Origin: Planctomycetota bacterium
GTDB taxonomy: Bacteria > Planctomycetota > UBA1135 > GCA-002686595
Assembly: GCA_016714045.1 (NCBI GenBank)
Contig: JADJNY010000008.1
Coordinates: 186,001-250,000, forward strand
DNA length: 64,000 nt
Reading direction: 5' to 3'
The notes under the pieces: generated by a model
What the model was told of the DNA's origin: nothing
What the model saw: the letters and a program-made list of their open reading frames with translations, nothing else
The model's database searches: none
Made by a program: the position numbers and the translations under genes
In this document: positions 8,289-17,436 of the stretch, one piece after another
How positions within the stretch are numbered: the stretch's first letter is position 1
Layout of the letters: each line of letters opens with the position of its first letter

Positions 8289-9731
8289 TTAGTCCGCGGG
8301 GCCGAGGTCGGCGGGACCGTCCGCGGACTCGGAGCGACCGCGACCGCCGCGCCGCCGGCGGCGCCGGGACTTCTTGCGCTCGACCTCGAGCTCCTCGGCC
8401 GGGGCCTGGAGGGAGAGCTCGTAGCGCGACTTCCATCCCTCGTAGATGTCCCATCCCTGGCCGCGGGCGGAGACGCGCAGGCGGAAGAGCTCGAGGGACT
8501 CGGGGAACTCCTCGCTGCGCATGAAGAGCAGCGGGCGGAAGCGCTTCGTCGAGGCCTGGGTGAACCGGCGCTGCTGGAGGATGATCCGGCGGGCGCGGTT
8601 CACCTCGCGGCGGGGGAGGCGGGTCTCGAGCGCAAGGCCCTCGAGCACCTCGCCCGTGACCGTCACGAGGTCCGGCGGCGGGCCTTTGAGCGTGCGCGTG
8701 TCGGGGAAGGCCTCGCGCTCGACGATGCGCAGGAAGAGCAGCGCGAGACAGAGCGCGGTCGAGGGTTCGAAGCCGCCGTGCACGTCGTTGTCGAGCGCTT
8801 CCAAGAGGCGCCAGAACCCGTCGGCGCGCTCCTGCGCGATCGCGTCGTCCTTCGATCCGAGGTACTGGTCGACCTGCGGCAGGATCACGCGCAGCGCGCC
8901 GGACGCGCGCATCATGCGGAACGCGCCGAGGGCGGTGCCCGAGCGCATCAAGCGCAGGATCTCTTCAAGGACGCGCGGCGGCGCAGAGCGCGAGAGCCGC
9001 GGCGCGAGCTCGCACATCGCCTCCCACGTGCGCTCCTCGATGCGGAAGCCGAGGCGCGTCGCGAACTTGATCGCGCGCAGAATGCGCACGGGGTCTTCCG
9101 CGATGCGTTTGCGCGGGTCGCCGATCGTGCGCAGCACGCCGGCTTCCAAGTCGTCGAGGCCGCCGACGTAGTCGAGGATCTGGTTGTTGAGCGGATCGAG
9201 GAAGAGCGCGTTCACCGTAAAGTCGCGGCGGCGCGCGTCCTCCTCGGCGGTGCCGTACTCGTTGTCCTCCGTGATCAGCAGGTCGTCGAACTCGTCGGGG
9301 TGGATCTCGCCACCTTCGCCGTCCTCCGTCCGCGGTTCGAAGTCCGCGTCCTGCAGGCGCGGCGGATCGCGGCGGAACGTCGCGGTCTCGACGATGTGCG
9401 AGCCGTAGTAGATGTGCACGAGGCGGAAGCGTCGCCCGATGATCCGTCCGTTGCGGAAGAGGCGCTTGATCTGGCGCGGGTGCGCGCTTGTCGCGACGTC
9501 GTAGTCCTTCGGCCGACGGCCGATGAGCAGATCGCGCACGCAGCCGCCGACGAGGTAGGCCTCGTGGCCCTGACGCACGAGGCGCGAGAGGACGCGCAGG
9601 GCGTCTTGGTCCAAGACCTCCGGCGGGATGGAATCGGCGGGGATGACGCGCGGCGCATGGGCACCGGTGCGCGGCACGGGCCGCGGCGCGCGCGGCGGGA
9701 AGTCGTCGTCGTAGTCGTCCTCGTGGGTCAT
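8289..9731 (-). CDS. pcnB: Poly(A) polymerase I (PcnB-type nucleotidyltransferase)
   Basis: A 480-aa member of the class II nucleotidyltransferase family. The head domain has GGCVRDLLIGRRPKDYDVAT (62-81) with the metal-binding D-x-D pair. FRNGRIIGRRFRLVHI next to it is characteristic of PcnB rather than CCA-adding enzymes. RRDFTVNALF and EDPVRILRAIKFA mark the rest of the catalytic core. The C-terminus ends in a strongly basic tail (KKSRRRRRRGGRGR) likely to bind RNA, then an acidic tip. The enzyme adds 3' A-tails that promote RNA decay. A -10-like TAGAGT lies on the minus strand at 9749-9744, only 12 bases before the ATG. A CCA-type paralogue sits at 61513-62859. Confidence 0.9.
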   Translation of the reverse strand: MTHEDDYDDDFPPRAPRPVPRTGAHAPRVIPADSIPPEVLDQDALRVLSRLVRQGHEAYLVGGCVRDLLIGRRPKDYDVATSAHPRQIKRLFRNGRIIGRRFRLVHIYYGSHIVETATFRRDPPRLQDADFEPRTEDGEGGEIHPDEFDDLLITEDNEYGTAEEDARRRDFTVNALFLDPLNNQILDYVGGLDDLEAGVLRTIGDPRKRIAEDPVRILRAIKFATRLGFRIEERTWEAMCELAPRLSRSAPPRVLEEILRLMRSGTALGAFRMMRASGALRVILPQVDQYLGSKDDAIAQERADGFWRLLEALDNDVHGGFEPSTALCLALLFLRIVEREAFPDTRTLKGPPPDLVTVTGEVLEGLALETRLPRREVNRARRIILQQRRFTQASTKRFRPLLFMRSEEFPESLELFRLRVSARGQGWDIYEGWKSRYELSLQAPAEELEVERKKSRRRRRRGGRGRSESADGPADLGPAD

Positions 9732-9799
9732 CGCGGGGCGAAGACTCTACGGGTCGGAGGCCTCGACGGGAACGGCGCGTCGACGGACGCGCGGAACGC

Positions 9800-9828
9800 T
9801 TGCCGCGCTGCGCGCCCTCGGCTACTCT
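9800..9828 (+). promoter_or_regulatory. Sigma-70-type promoter of tRNA-Trp
   Basis: TTGCCG at 9800-9805 and TACTCT at 9823-9828 are separated by 17 bases, a good match to the -35/-10 consensus. The tRNA begins 16 bases after the -10 box. Confidence 0.6.
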
Positions 9829-9844
9829 CCTCCGCTCACCGTGC

Positions 9845-9921
9845 AGGCCAGTAGCTCCAACGGTTAGAGCGACTGATTCCAAATCAGTAGGTTCCGGGTT
9901 CGAATCCCTGCTGGCCTGCCA
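9845..9921 (+). tRNA. tRNA-Trp (anticodon CCA)
   Basis: A complete cloverleaf. Acceptor AGGCCAG (9845-9851) pairs with CTGGCCT (9911-9917), the D-arm carries the GGTTAGAGC sequence, and the anticodon stem ACTGA/TCAGT encloses loop TTCCAAA with anticodon CCA. The T-arm is GTTCGAATC. The discriminator is G, and 3' CCA is encoded at 9919-9921. Confidence 0.97.
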
Positions 9922-9988
9922 TCCCGGCCCAAGGGCGCTCTCGAGGCGCCGACGGCCCGCCCGCTCCGCGCACCCTTCCACGCCAGCG

Positions 9989-10830
9989 ATGACGAGCCTT
10001 CCCGTCGAGGACGCCTCCCCGTTCGAGCCCACCGGCTCCGGCGCGGACGCCGGCCTGCCCCCCGGGAACTCCGATCCGGCGCCCGCCGCGCCCGAGCCGA
10101 AGCCCGCGGGCGACGGCGAGGTCGTGGAGGAGGAGGACGGCCTCGAGGGCCGGCCCGACACGCCGGTGCCCGAGCTCGGCGTGCTGCTCGAAGCGCTCCA
10201 ATGGGCGTTCCAGGGCGAGGAGATCGACCCCGCGCTGCTCCCGCGCTTCGCGGAGCACGCGCGGCTCGTGCTCCAGACGAACCGCGAGGTCAACCTGACC
10301 GCGATCGTCGACCCGCGCGAGATCGCGGCGAAGCACTACCTCGACAGCTGGCGCGTGACGCGCCTGATGCCGCTCTACGGGAAGCGTCTCTTCGACCTCG
10401 GCAGCGGCGCGGGCTTTCCCGGCGTGCCGGTCGCGATCGCCGAACCCGAGGCGAAGGTCACGCTCTGCGACTCCGTGCAGAAGCGCGCGACGTTCCTCGA
10501 ACGCTGCGTGAAGGACCTCGCGCTCAAGAACGCAAGGCCGTGTGCGAGCGCGCGGAGGACCACCTCGCGCGCAACAAGGTCGACGTGGCGCTCGTGCGCG
10601 CGATCAGCTCCGTGCGCGAGAACGTGCGCACGCTGCGCAAGGTGCGGCACTCGCTGAAGGACCTCGTGATGCTCAAGGGGCCGAGCTGGTCGCGCGAGGT
10701 GCGCGCGGCGGAGCGCGAGGCCGAGCGCCTCGGGTTCAAGCTCGATACGGTGTGGGAGCACGAGCTCCCCGGCGAGATGGGGAAGCGCGCGATCCTCGTC
10801 TATCGCGCGCCGGGTTCGCAGGGCGGGTGA
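9989..10830 (+). pseudogene. rsmG: 16S rRNA m7G527 methyltransferase, frameshifted in this sequence
   Basis: RsmG (GidB) methylates G527 of 16S rRNA using SAM. The SAM-binding loop RLFDLGSGAGFPGVP (133-147) and NREVNLTAI (98-106) identify it. An acidic, Pro-rich N-terminal extension of about 65 residues precedes the family domain. The frame breaks near 10533: after LALKN the protein continues one frame over as KAVCERAEDHLARNKVDVAL to the stop at 10830. Adding one base between GC (10532-10533) and AAG restores a 280-aa protein, so either the gene is inactivated or the sequence lost a base. A single missing G in a CGCGAAG context would do it. The gene's last base overlaps the next start (TGATG). 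Confidence 0.85.
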
Positions 10831-10934
10831 TGGGTGGGATGTCGCTCGTCGCGATCGTCGTGATCGCGGTCTTCCTGCTCGCGGCGGTCGCGGTGGGAGT
10901 CGCCCTGTTCGCGCGCCGCGGCGACGGGCGCTGA
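10830..10934 (+). CDS. Small single-pass membrane protein, 34 aa
   Basis: Translated from the ATG whose A is the last base of the rsmG stop codon (TGATG), which suggests translational coupling. The product begins MGGMSLVAIVVIAVFLLAA, a strongly hydrophobic stretch of about 22 residues, and ends in ARRGDGR, giving a typical N-out/C-in small membrane protein with a positive C-terminus. No family is recognisable at this length. It could be spurious, but the hydrophobic profile and exact overlap argue for a real gene. Confidence 0.5.
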   Translation: MGGMSLVAIVVIAVFLLAAVAVGVALFARRGDGR

Positions 10935-10976
10935 ACCACCCGGCGCGGCGCGCCGCGAACGCGATGGGCGGCGAGC

Positions 10977-12158
10977 TCAGCGGCCCGGCGCGCGTCCGGG
11001 CACGAGGCGCGGCGTCTCGCCGGCCTGCTGGTGGATCACGGTCTGCGTCGGGAAGGCCATGTCGATGCCGCGCTCCTCGAACCGGCGCTTGATCTCGAGG
11101 TTGATGTGCTGCTGCACGTCCATGAGCGCGTTGTACTCGGGGCGCGTGCAGAAGTAGACGACCTCGAAGAGCAGGGCCCAGTCCCCGAAGCTTCGGAAGT
11201 GCGCGCGGTCGAAGCGCGCGTTCGGCGTGTGCTCGACGATCTCCTGGAGGATCTTCGGGATCGCGTCGAGGTCCGCGTACGGCGTCGAGTACGTGACGCC
11301 GATCGTGAACACGGAGCGCCGCTCCGAGAGCCGCTTGAAGTTGCGGATGCGGCTGTTCACGAGGTCCGCGTTGCCGACGACGATGAGCTCGCCGTTGACG
11401 CTGCGCAGGCGCGTCGTCTTGATGCCGATTTCCTCGACGGTGCCGACGAATTCGCCGAGCGTGATCGCGTCGCCGACGACGAAGGGCTTGTCGAGCAGGA
11501 TCGTGATCGAAGCGAACAGGTCGCCGAGCACGTTCTGCAGCGCGAGCGCCACCGCGATACCGCCGACGCCGAGCCCCGTGATCAGCGCGGTGACGTCCTG
11601 CTTGAAGACGTTCTGGAGCGCGAGCAGGACGACCGTCGTCCAGACGAGGATGTTCCCGATCAGCCCGAGGATCGAGCTGCCCATCACGCGGCCCGGATCC
11701 TGGGGATCGCGTCCGCGGACGACGCGCTGGATGGCGTAGACGACGAGCGCTCGGCCCCAGAGGCCGACTTGGAGGAGCGTCGCGAGCAAAAGGCCGCGCT
11801 CGATGAACATCTCGATCCGCTCGACGCGCGCGGACTCCGCTCCCTTGTGGAGGAAGTGCGACGCGACGTACACGCCGATCACGAAGAGGAACCAGCGCTG
11901 CGTGCGGCGGACGAGGTCGATGAACAGGTCGTCGAGGTCCGTCTCCGTCCGCTCGGCGAGCAGGGCGAGCCGATGCTGAGCGAAGCGCTTGAACAGCCCG
12001 AGTGCGATCGTCACCGCGGCGGCGACGCAGAGCGCGGTAATCCACTCCTGGTACGTGTTGCCGAGCCACGATCGCTGCAGGAACTCCACCGAGCCCGGTG
12101 TGTCGGACGGAGCGGACTGGAGCCAGAGCGCGAGGTCGAGAGGGAGCGGTTGCGCCAT
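10977..12158 (-). CDS. Small-conductance mechanosensitive channel (MscS family)
   Basis: A 393-aa membrane protein that opens under membrane tension to release solutes during osmotic downshock. Several N-terminal TM segments precede the pore helix and beta domain. The pore-lining region is GLGVGGIAVALALQNVLGDL, followed by the signature segment DKPFVVGDAITLGEFVGTVE and IGIKTTRLRSVNGELIVVGN. The C-terminal cytoplasmic alpha/beta domain ends in a short Arg/Pro tail. The start at 12158 gives MAQPLPLDLALW; the long upstream open frame is shadow through the tRNA and the next gene. It converges on the rsmG unit. Confidence 0.93.
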   Translation of the reverse strand: MAQPLPLDLALWLQSAPSDTPGSVEFLQRSWLGNTYQEWITALCVAAAVTIALGLFKRFAQHRLALLAERTETDLDDLFIDLVRRTQRWFLFVIGVYVASHFLHKGAESARVERIEMFIERGLLLATLLQVGLWGRALVVYAIQRVVRGRDPQDPGRVMGSSILGLIGNILVWTTVVLLALQNVFKQDVTALITGLGVGGIAVALALQNVLGDLFASITILLDKPFVVGDAITLGEFVGTVEEIGIKTTRLRSVNGELIVVGNADLVNSRIRNFKRLSERRSVFTIGVTYSTPYADLDAIPKILQEIVEHTPNARFDRAHFRSFGDWALLFEVVYFCTRPEYNALMDVQQHINLEIKRRFEERGIDMAFPTQTVIHQQAGETPRLVPGRAPGR

Positions 12159-12265
12159 GACGAGAGGGGCAGCGTGCGGATCGAGGGCCGCGGGAGCCGC
12201 GCGCCGCGCGGCAGGATGAAGAGGTCGCCGGCGTGCGCTCGGCGCAGCTCGCGCGCGGCGAGCGG

Positions 12266-12351
12266 TGGTGCCCGGGGGGGGAGTCGAACCCCCAACGCCT
12301 TGCGGCACTTGGACCTGAACCAAGCGCGTCTGCCAATTCCGCCACCCGGGC
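12266..12351 (-). tRNA. tRNA-Leu (anticodon CAG)
   Basis: Reading on the minus strand, acceptor GCCCGGG (12351-12345) pairs with CCCGGGC (12276-12270). The anticodon arm CTTGG-TTCAGGT-CCAAG gives anticodon CAG. A long variable arm (class II tRNA) and the GTTCGACTC T-arm are present. The discriminator is A and the CCA end is encoded (12268-12266). Confidence 0.97.
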
Positions 12352-12424
12352 AGCGGGTGAGGGCGAGGACGATACGGCGCGCGCGGCGATCGGTCAACAG
12401 GGCGCGCGCGAGGAGTCGCGGTGG

Positions 12425-13825
12425 CTAGCCGGCGGTCACGGAGACGCCGTCGACGAGCGCATACGGTGCGAGCGCGGCGCCGGAGAGCCGTTCGCGCACG
12501 GTCGAGAGCTCCTGGACCTCCTTCAACAGCGCGAACGCGTTGCCGGAGAGCAGGGTCTCCTTCAACGAACGCACGACGCGCCCGCCTTCGACCCACCGCG
12601 CGGACTTCGCGACGCCCGAGAAGTCGCCGGAGGCCGGGTCGACCGTGCCGGAGAAGCGCTGGACGAAGAGCCCGCGACCGAACCGCGCGAGCAGTGCGTC
12701 GCGGTCCCCGCCGCGACCCGCGCCGACCGTGAAGGCGTGGACGCCGAGGCCGGGGACGGAGCGCGCTCCGCCCTTCGCGTGCCCCGTCGAGGTCCGGCCT
12801 TCGACGGCGGCCGCGTAGCCGTTGTAGAGGAAGGTCTGGAGCACGCCGCGCGCGACGATCGGCGTGCGCGCGGTCGGCTGGCCCTCCCGGTCGAAGGAGC
12901 CCGCGCCCGAGAGCGCGCGGTCGTGCGGTTCGTCGGAGAGGTCGAGCACGCTCGCGGCGATCGCGCTGCCGAGCTTGTCGGCCAGCGGGCTGCGCTTGCG
13001 CTGCACCGCGATGGCGCTCGCCGCCGAGAGCAGGGGCGCGACGAAGACGTCGACGAACGCGTCGGGCGCGAAGAGCACGGGGCCGCGGTACGACTCGGCC
13101 GTGCCCGCGCGCAGGTTCTGGGTCGCGACCTCGACGAAGTCGCGCGCGACACGGTCGAGGGCCGGTTCGAGGTCCGCGAGGCGCCGCAGGCCGTCGCCGT
13201 CGTAGTGGAAGCCGCCGACGTCGTCGCCGTCGACCGCCATGCCGAAGACGCTGAAGCTCGCGATCGCGTCGCTCTCTGCGAGCGCGACGCCGGTCGAGGC
13301 CGCGATCGCGTGCGTCACGGACGCGACGTCGAAGCCGGCGTTGTCGACCGAGATGCGCGGATCGAGCGCGCGCACGCGCGCCACGAACGCGCGGCCGAAC
13401 TCGACCGCTTCCTCGACGGTGAGCGCGGCGAGCGCGGGCTCGACGAGCGGAGCGAGCGCCGTCACGGGGCGCGGCGCGGGCAGCCGATTGTGCGCGTCCG
13501 GCCGCGCGAAGCCCGCGAGGTCGAGCGCGTCGCGCGCGGTCGTCGCGAGCGAGCGCTCGTCGGCCTGGTTCGTCGACGCGAATCCGAGGCGCTGGCCGCG
13601 GAACACGCGCAGACCGAGCGTCGAGCCATCGTCGACCTGTGTGAGCTTCAGGTCGCCCTTCTCGAAGCGCACGCCGATGCTGCGTGAGCGCGAACCGAAG
13701 GTCTCGGCTTCGTCGGCGCCGCTCGCGAGCGCGCGCTCGGTCAGGCCTTGGCAACGCGCGAGGAGCTCGCGTTCGAGCTCGCGCGGTTCGAACGTCGCGC
13801 GGGACGGGGTCGCGGTGGGGGACAT
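12425..13825 (-). CDS. pmbA: TldE/PmbA-type subunit of the TldD/TldE metalloprotease
   Basis: A 466-aa partner of TldD. PmbA (TldE) pairs with the zinc-carrying TldD to form a protease that trims unfolded peptides, microcin precursors and CcdA in other bacteria. Recognisable family segments are LGLRVFRGQRLGFASTN near residue 70 and the C-terminal GDFSGVAKSARWVEGGRVVR. As expected for this subunit there is no HExxxH motif. The ATG overlaps the tldD stop (ATGA, 13825), so the two are almost certainly translated as a coupled pair. The C-terminal end is close to the tRNA-Leu gene. Confidence 0.92.
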   Translation of the reverse strand: MSPTATPSRATFEPRELERELLARCQGLTERALASGADEAETFGSRSRSIGVRFEKGDLKLTQVDDGSTLGLRVFRGQRLGFASTNQADERSLATTARDALDLAGFARPDAHNRLPAPRPVTALAPLVEPALAALTVEEAVEFGRAFVARVRALDPRISVDNAGFDVASVTHAIAASTGVALAESDAIASFSVFGMAVDGDDVGGFHYDGDGLRRLADLEPALDRVARDFVEVATQNLRAGTAESYRGPVLFAPDAFVDVFVAPLLSAASAIAVQRKRSPLADKLGSAIAASVLDLSDEPHDRALSGAGSFDREGQPTARTPIVARGVLQTFLYNGYAAAVEGRTSTGHAKGGARSVPGLGVHAFTVGAGRGGDRDALLARFGRGLFVQRFSGTVDPASGDFSGVAKSARWVEGGRVVRSLKETLLSGNAFALLKEVQELSTVRERLSGAALAPYALVDGVSVTAG

Positions 13826-15231
13826 CAGCGGCGCCCTCCGAGCACGACCTCGCAGCGCATCCACGGTCCGCCTGCGTCGACCTTCGCTGGCTGGCCCTTG
13901 CCGCAGTGGCCCGAGCCGAGGTCCCAGCGGAAGTCGCGTCCGACGCGATCGACGGAGCGCAGCACTTCGAACGCTTGCCCGGAGATGTTGACGCCGCGCA
14001 GGAGCGGGCCCTTCTTGCCGTTCGTGATGCGGTAGGCCTCGCGCGTGCCGAACATGAACTCGCCGTTCGCGTCGGCCTGGCCGTTCGCGGCGCCGTCGAG
14101 CAGGTAGCCGTCCTCCGTACCCGCGATCATCTCGTCGAGCGACGCGTCGCCCGGTGCGATGTAGGTGTTGCGCATGCGGATCAGGGGCTCGTTGTCGTAC
14201 TCCCACGCGCGCGCGTTGCCCGTCGGCGCGACGCCGAAGCGCGCGGCGCTCTCGCGATCGTGCAGATAGGAGGCGAGGACGCCGTCTTGGATGATGACCG
14301 TGTTCTGCGTAGGCACGCCCTCGTCGTCGACGGAGAGCGAGCCGCCCGCGCCCGTCTCGAACTCGGAGCGCCCCGAGTCGCACAGCGTGACGTGCTCGGA
14401 GGCGACGCGCGTCCCGAGCTTGCCCGCGGCGACGGAGCCGGCCTGCACGAAGTCCGCCTCGACCGTGTGGCCGACCGCCTCGTGCGTGAGCAGGCCGACG
14501 AGCGACGGCGAGAGCAGCACCTTCGTGCGACCGCCCTCGGGGTAGCCCGCGCGCAGGAGGTTCACGGCGCGCGCCGCGGCCTTCTCGGCGAGCGCTTCGG
14601 GGCTCGCCGCGCGGAAGAGGCAGTCCCAGCCGCCGGTCGCGCCGACGGCCTCGGCGCCGCGCTGGATCTCGCCGTCCTTCTGCGCGACGGCCGAGATGCG
14701 GAACTCCGGCCGCACGAGGCGCGTCCAGGCGCGTGCGCCGTCGCTCGTGACGATGCCCTTCTCCTCGAAGACCTCGGAGTAGGCCGACGACGCGCTCTGG
14801 ATCGAAGCCGAGGCGCCGCGCGCCTTCTGCTCCATCGCGAGCACGAGCTCGAGCGTCTCCGCGAGCGGCTTGTCGGCGAGCTCCTTCACGCCGGGCGCGT
14901 CGAAGCGGCCGCGCGCGAGCGCCGTGCGCGGGAGCGGCTCGCTGCGCTCGGTGCGCGCGCGCGCCGAGGAGCGCGCCGCGGCGCGGGCCTGATCCACCGC
15001 GAGCTCGATCGCGCCGCGCTCGATGCGGTCCGTGCTCGCGAAGCCCCAGGTGCCGTCCTCGAGGACGCGCACGCCGACGCCCGTGTGCTCGGTGACCTGC
15101 GCGGTCTCGACGCGGCCCTTCTCGACGGCGAGGACGCGGGAGCGCTTCCTGTGGAAGCGCAGTTCGACGAAGCCGCCGGCCTTCTTCGCCAGCACTTCGC
15201 TCAACAATTCGGTCGGGTCGTAGTCGGTCAC
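13825..15231 (-). CDS. tldD: TldD-type zinc metalloprotease subunit
   Basis: A 468-aa catalytic subunit. The zinc-binding HEAVGHTVEAD is at 250-260 (H250, H254) and the C-terminal GSGHCGKGQP, near residue 450, supplies a further conserved Cys/His segment. The N-terminal domain TGVGVRVLEDGTWGFAST is shared with its partner. It forms a heterodimer with the PmbA protein encoded immediately downstream with a 4-base overlap. Both are close to the family's usual length, so this pair is likely intact. It is divergently oriented from smpB across a 238-base gap in which I see no other gene. Confidence 0.94.
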   Translation of the reverse strand: MTDYDPTELLSEVLAKKAGGFVELRFHRKRSRVLAVEKGRVETAQVTEHTGVGVRVLEDGTWGFASTDRIERGAIELAVDQARAAARSSARARTERSEPLPRTALARGRFDAPGVKELADKPLAETLELVLAMEQKARGASASIQSASSAYSEVFEEKGIVTSDGARAWTRLVRPEFRISAVAQKDGEIQRGAEAVGATGGWDCLFRAASPEALAEKAAARAVNLLRAGYPEGGRTKVLLSPSLVGLLTHEAVGHTVEADFVQAGSVAAGKLGTRVASEHVTLCDSGRSEFETGAGGSLSVDDEGVPTQNTVIIQDGVLASYLHDRESAARFGVAPTGNARAWEYDNEPLIRMRNTYIAPGDASLDEMIAGTEDGYLLDGAANGQADANGEFMFGTREAYRITNGKKGPLLRGVNISGQAFEVLRSVDRVGRDFRWDLGSGHCGKGQPAKVDAGGPWMRCEVVLGGRR

Positions 15232-15454
15232 GGTCGAGCCTCCTTGGGCGGCCGAGAAGCTAGCCCGCGCCGCCGCGCGAGAACCAGGACGCGCGAGGCC
15301 GAAGGTCGGCGGAAGCGCATCGCTCGGGCGCGCCCGTGGTGCGGGTGCCCGCAGCGGTCGTGTCGGTCCTCCGGCGCGCGCAGACGGCTCGTGTCTGGGC
15401 GTCCGCCGCCCCGGCTGCGAGAAGGTCGTGCTCCCGCTCGGACGCGCGAAGGTC

Positions 15455-15460
15455 TATCCT
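15455..15460 (+). promoter_or_regulatory. -10 box of smpB (near-leaderless)
   Basis: TATCCT lies nine bases before the TTG proposed as the smpB start, which would give an essentially leaderless mRNA. No clear -35 or Shine-Dalgarno sequence is visible. Confidence 0.4.
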
Positions 15461-15469
15461 CTCCGCCCC

Positions 15470-15943
15470 TTGGCGAAGCCCGACGATCCGAAAGCCCCGC
15501 GCTCGCTCGCGCAGAACCGGAAGGCGCGCTTCGAGTTCCACCTCTTGGAGGAGCTCGAGTGCGGGATCGCGCTCACGGGCACCGAGGTGAAGAGCCTGCG
15601 CAAGGGCGGCGCGTCGATCGACGAGGCGTACGGTTCGATCCGCAATGGCGAGCTGTGGCTCTTGAACGCGCACATCCCCGAGTACGCGCAGGGCAACGTC
15701 CACAACCACGAGCCCAAGCGCGACCGCAAGCTCCTCGCGAAGAAGAAGGAGATCGCGGGCTGGTACGCGCAGGTCCGCGAGAAGGGGATCACGATCGTCC
15801 CGCTCTCCCTCTACTTCGTCGGCTCGCGCGTCAAGCTGCGCATGGCCTTGTGCAAGGGCAAGAAGCTCTACGACAAGCGCGAGGACAAGAAGGAGAAGGA
15901 CGACAAGCGCGAGATGCAGCGGGCGATGATGCGGCGCCGGTGA
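15470..15943 (+). CDS. smpB: SsrA-binding protein SmpB
   Basis: SmpB binds tmRNA and delivers it to stalled ribosomes for trans-translation. Family motifs are AQNRKARFEFHLLEELECGI, TGTEVKSLRKG and YAQGNVHNHEPKRDRKLLA. A Lys/Arg-rich C-terminal tail (DKREDKKEKDDKRE) matches the part that enters the mRNA channel. I choose TTG at 15470 (reads MAKPDDPKAPRSLAQNRKAR, 157 aa) because SmpB normally starts about 15 residues before AQNRKA and a -10 box sits nine bases upstream. A longer GTG start at 15428 is possible. Its RNA partner ssrA lies 1.5 kb downstream on the same strand. Confidence 0.93.
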   Translation: MAKPDDPKAPRSLAQNRKARFEFHLLEELECGIALTGTEVKSLRKGGASIDEAYGSIRNGELWLLNAHIPEYAQGNVHNHEPKRDRKLLAKKKEIAGWYAQVREKGITIVPLSLYFVGSRVKLRMALCKGKKLYDKREDKKEKDDKREMQRAMMRRR

Positions 15944-16077
15944 TGCCGCGCTGAGGACGCCGCGGAAGGGAGCGGCGGCTCGGAAGGGACGTGCGACACG
16001 CTCCTGCGCTTCGTCGCGATGCAGCGGAACCAAGCGTGTCTCGCGGGGTTGATCGTCCGGCCCCAACGGATCCGGAG

Positions 16078-17331
16078 ATGCTGACCCTCCTCACCGCACT
16101 GCTCGTCCAGGCGTCGCCCCCGGCTCCATCGATCGCGCGACCGGCGTCGACCGGCCACCTGCCCGTCGTCCTGGCGACCGATTCGGTCTCGGCCGCGGAT
16201 TTCCCTCTGAGCCACTTCGGCGCGCGCGTGCTCGCCCTCCTCGATCCGCGACGCGCGGGGCCGGACGGCGTGCGCCTCGTCGTCGCCGACGAGACGGAGA
16301 GCCTCGTCTGGATCCTCTCCGTGGACGGCCGCAGCGCGGAGCGGGTGCCTGGCGCCGGCTTCCTCGACGCCTACGGGCTGGTCGACGCCGGCGACGTCGA
16401 CCGCGACGGCCGCGCGGAACTCCTCCACGGCACGCGCGGCGCGTGGACGCTCCGCTCGGGCGCGACGCTCGAGCCGATCGTCCACTACACGAGCGGGGAG
16501 GTCTGCGTGGTCGGCGACATCGACGGGGACGGCGAGGACGAGCTCGCGTTCGCGCGCGACGTGCGGCTCGCGAACGGCGAGCTCCCCCGCCTCGCCGTGA
16601 GCGTGCGCTCGCGGAAACGCGTCGACGACCTCTGGACGTTCGATGCGGTGGCCTCGTTCGTCGCGGAACCGCGCCACCTGCTCGCCGCGGGCGACGTCGA
16701 CCGTGACGGCGCCGCGGACCTGCTCGTCCTCGCGGAGGACCGCGCGCTCGTGCTCTCCGGGCGCGACGGGCGGCGGCTCGTCGAGCTCGGCGACCGCGGT
16801 CGGCTGCCGGCGAAGCGCGCGGCGCGACTCGGCGACGTCGACGACGACGGCGTGCCCGACTTCGTGCTCGGCTATCCCGACTCGTCTTGCTCGGAGCGGC
16901 GCCTCGCGCACGTCGACGTCGTGTCGGGGCGCGACGGGCGGCGTCTGCACCGGCTCGAGAGCGACGGGGGTATGTTCGGCTCCGAACTCGCGGCGGGGCT
17001 CGACCTCGACGGCGACGGCTGCCCCGACTTCGCCGTCGCGACGCACTCGGGCACGTTCGAGGGCGTCCACGTGTACTCGGGCCGTGGCGCGGCGCTGCGT
17101 TACCCGATCACGAGCGATTGGGACTGCCATCGGCGCTTCTCCGTCGCGCTCCTGCCCGACGTCGACGGCGACGGCGCCGCGGACCTCGTCGTGGGTGCGA
17201 CGACGTGGCCGGGCGCGAACTGCGATCACGGGTCGGTCTCGCTGTGGAGCGGGAAGACGGGCGCGCCGCTCGCCACGTGGACCGCGCGCTCGCCGGTGAT
17301 CGCGGCTGCGCGCAGCGACGCGAGTCGCTGA
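16078..17331 (+). CDS. Exported FG-GAP/VCBS repeat protein
   Basis: A 417-aa protein beginning with a signal-peptide-like MLTLLTALLVQASPPAPS. It has at least six calcium-binding FG-GAP-type loops: GDVDRDGRAEL, GDIDGDGEDEL, GDVDRDGAADL, GDVDDDGVPDF, LDLDGDGCPDF and PDVDGDGAADL, spaced about 40-80 residues apart. This is the layout of an integrin-alpha-like beta-propeller, usually extracellular and involved in adhesion or polysaccharide contact. There is no visible enzymatic or anchoring domain. It lies between smpB and ssrA on the same strand; no functional link to trans-translation is implied. ATG at 16078 is chosen because it starts the signal peptide. Confidence 0.85.
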   Translation: MLTLLTALLVQASPPAPSIARPASTGHLPVVLATDSVSAADFPLSHFGARVLALLDPRRAGPDGVRLVVADETESLVWILSVDGRSAERVPGAGFLDAYGLVDAGDVDRDGRAELLHGTRGAWTLRSGATLEPIVHYTSGEVCVVGDIDGDGEDELAFARDVRLANGELPRLAVSVRSRKRVDDLWTFDAVASFVAEPRHLLAAGDVDRDGAADLLVLAEDRALVLSGRDGRRLVELGDRGRLPAKRAARLGDVDDDGVPDFVLGYPDSSCSERRLAHVDVVSGRDGRRLHRLESDGGMFGSELAAGLDLDGDGCPDFAVATHSGTFEGVHVYSGRGAALRYPITSDWDCHRRFSVALLPDVDGDGAADLVVGATTWPGANCDHGSVSLWSGKTGAPLATWTARSPVIAAARSDASR

Positions 17332-17436
17332 TCCACGACCCGCACGACTCGGAACGGATCCGGCGCGCGCTGCGGAACGGACGGGGCGCACCCTTCGGAA
17401 CCACGGCGGCGCGTGCTAGAGTCGAGCCCTCTCGCT

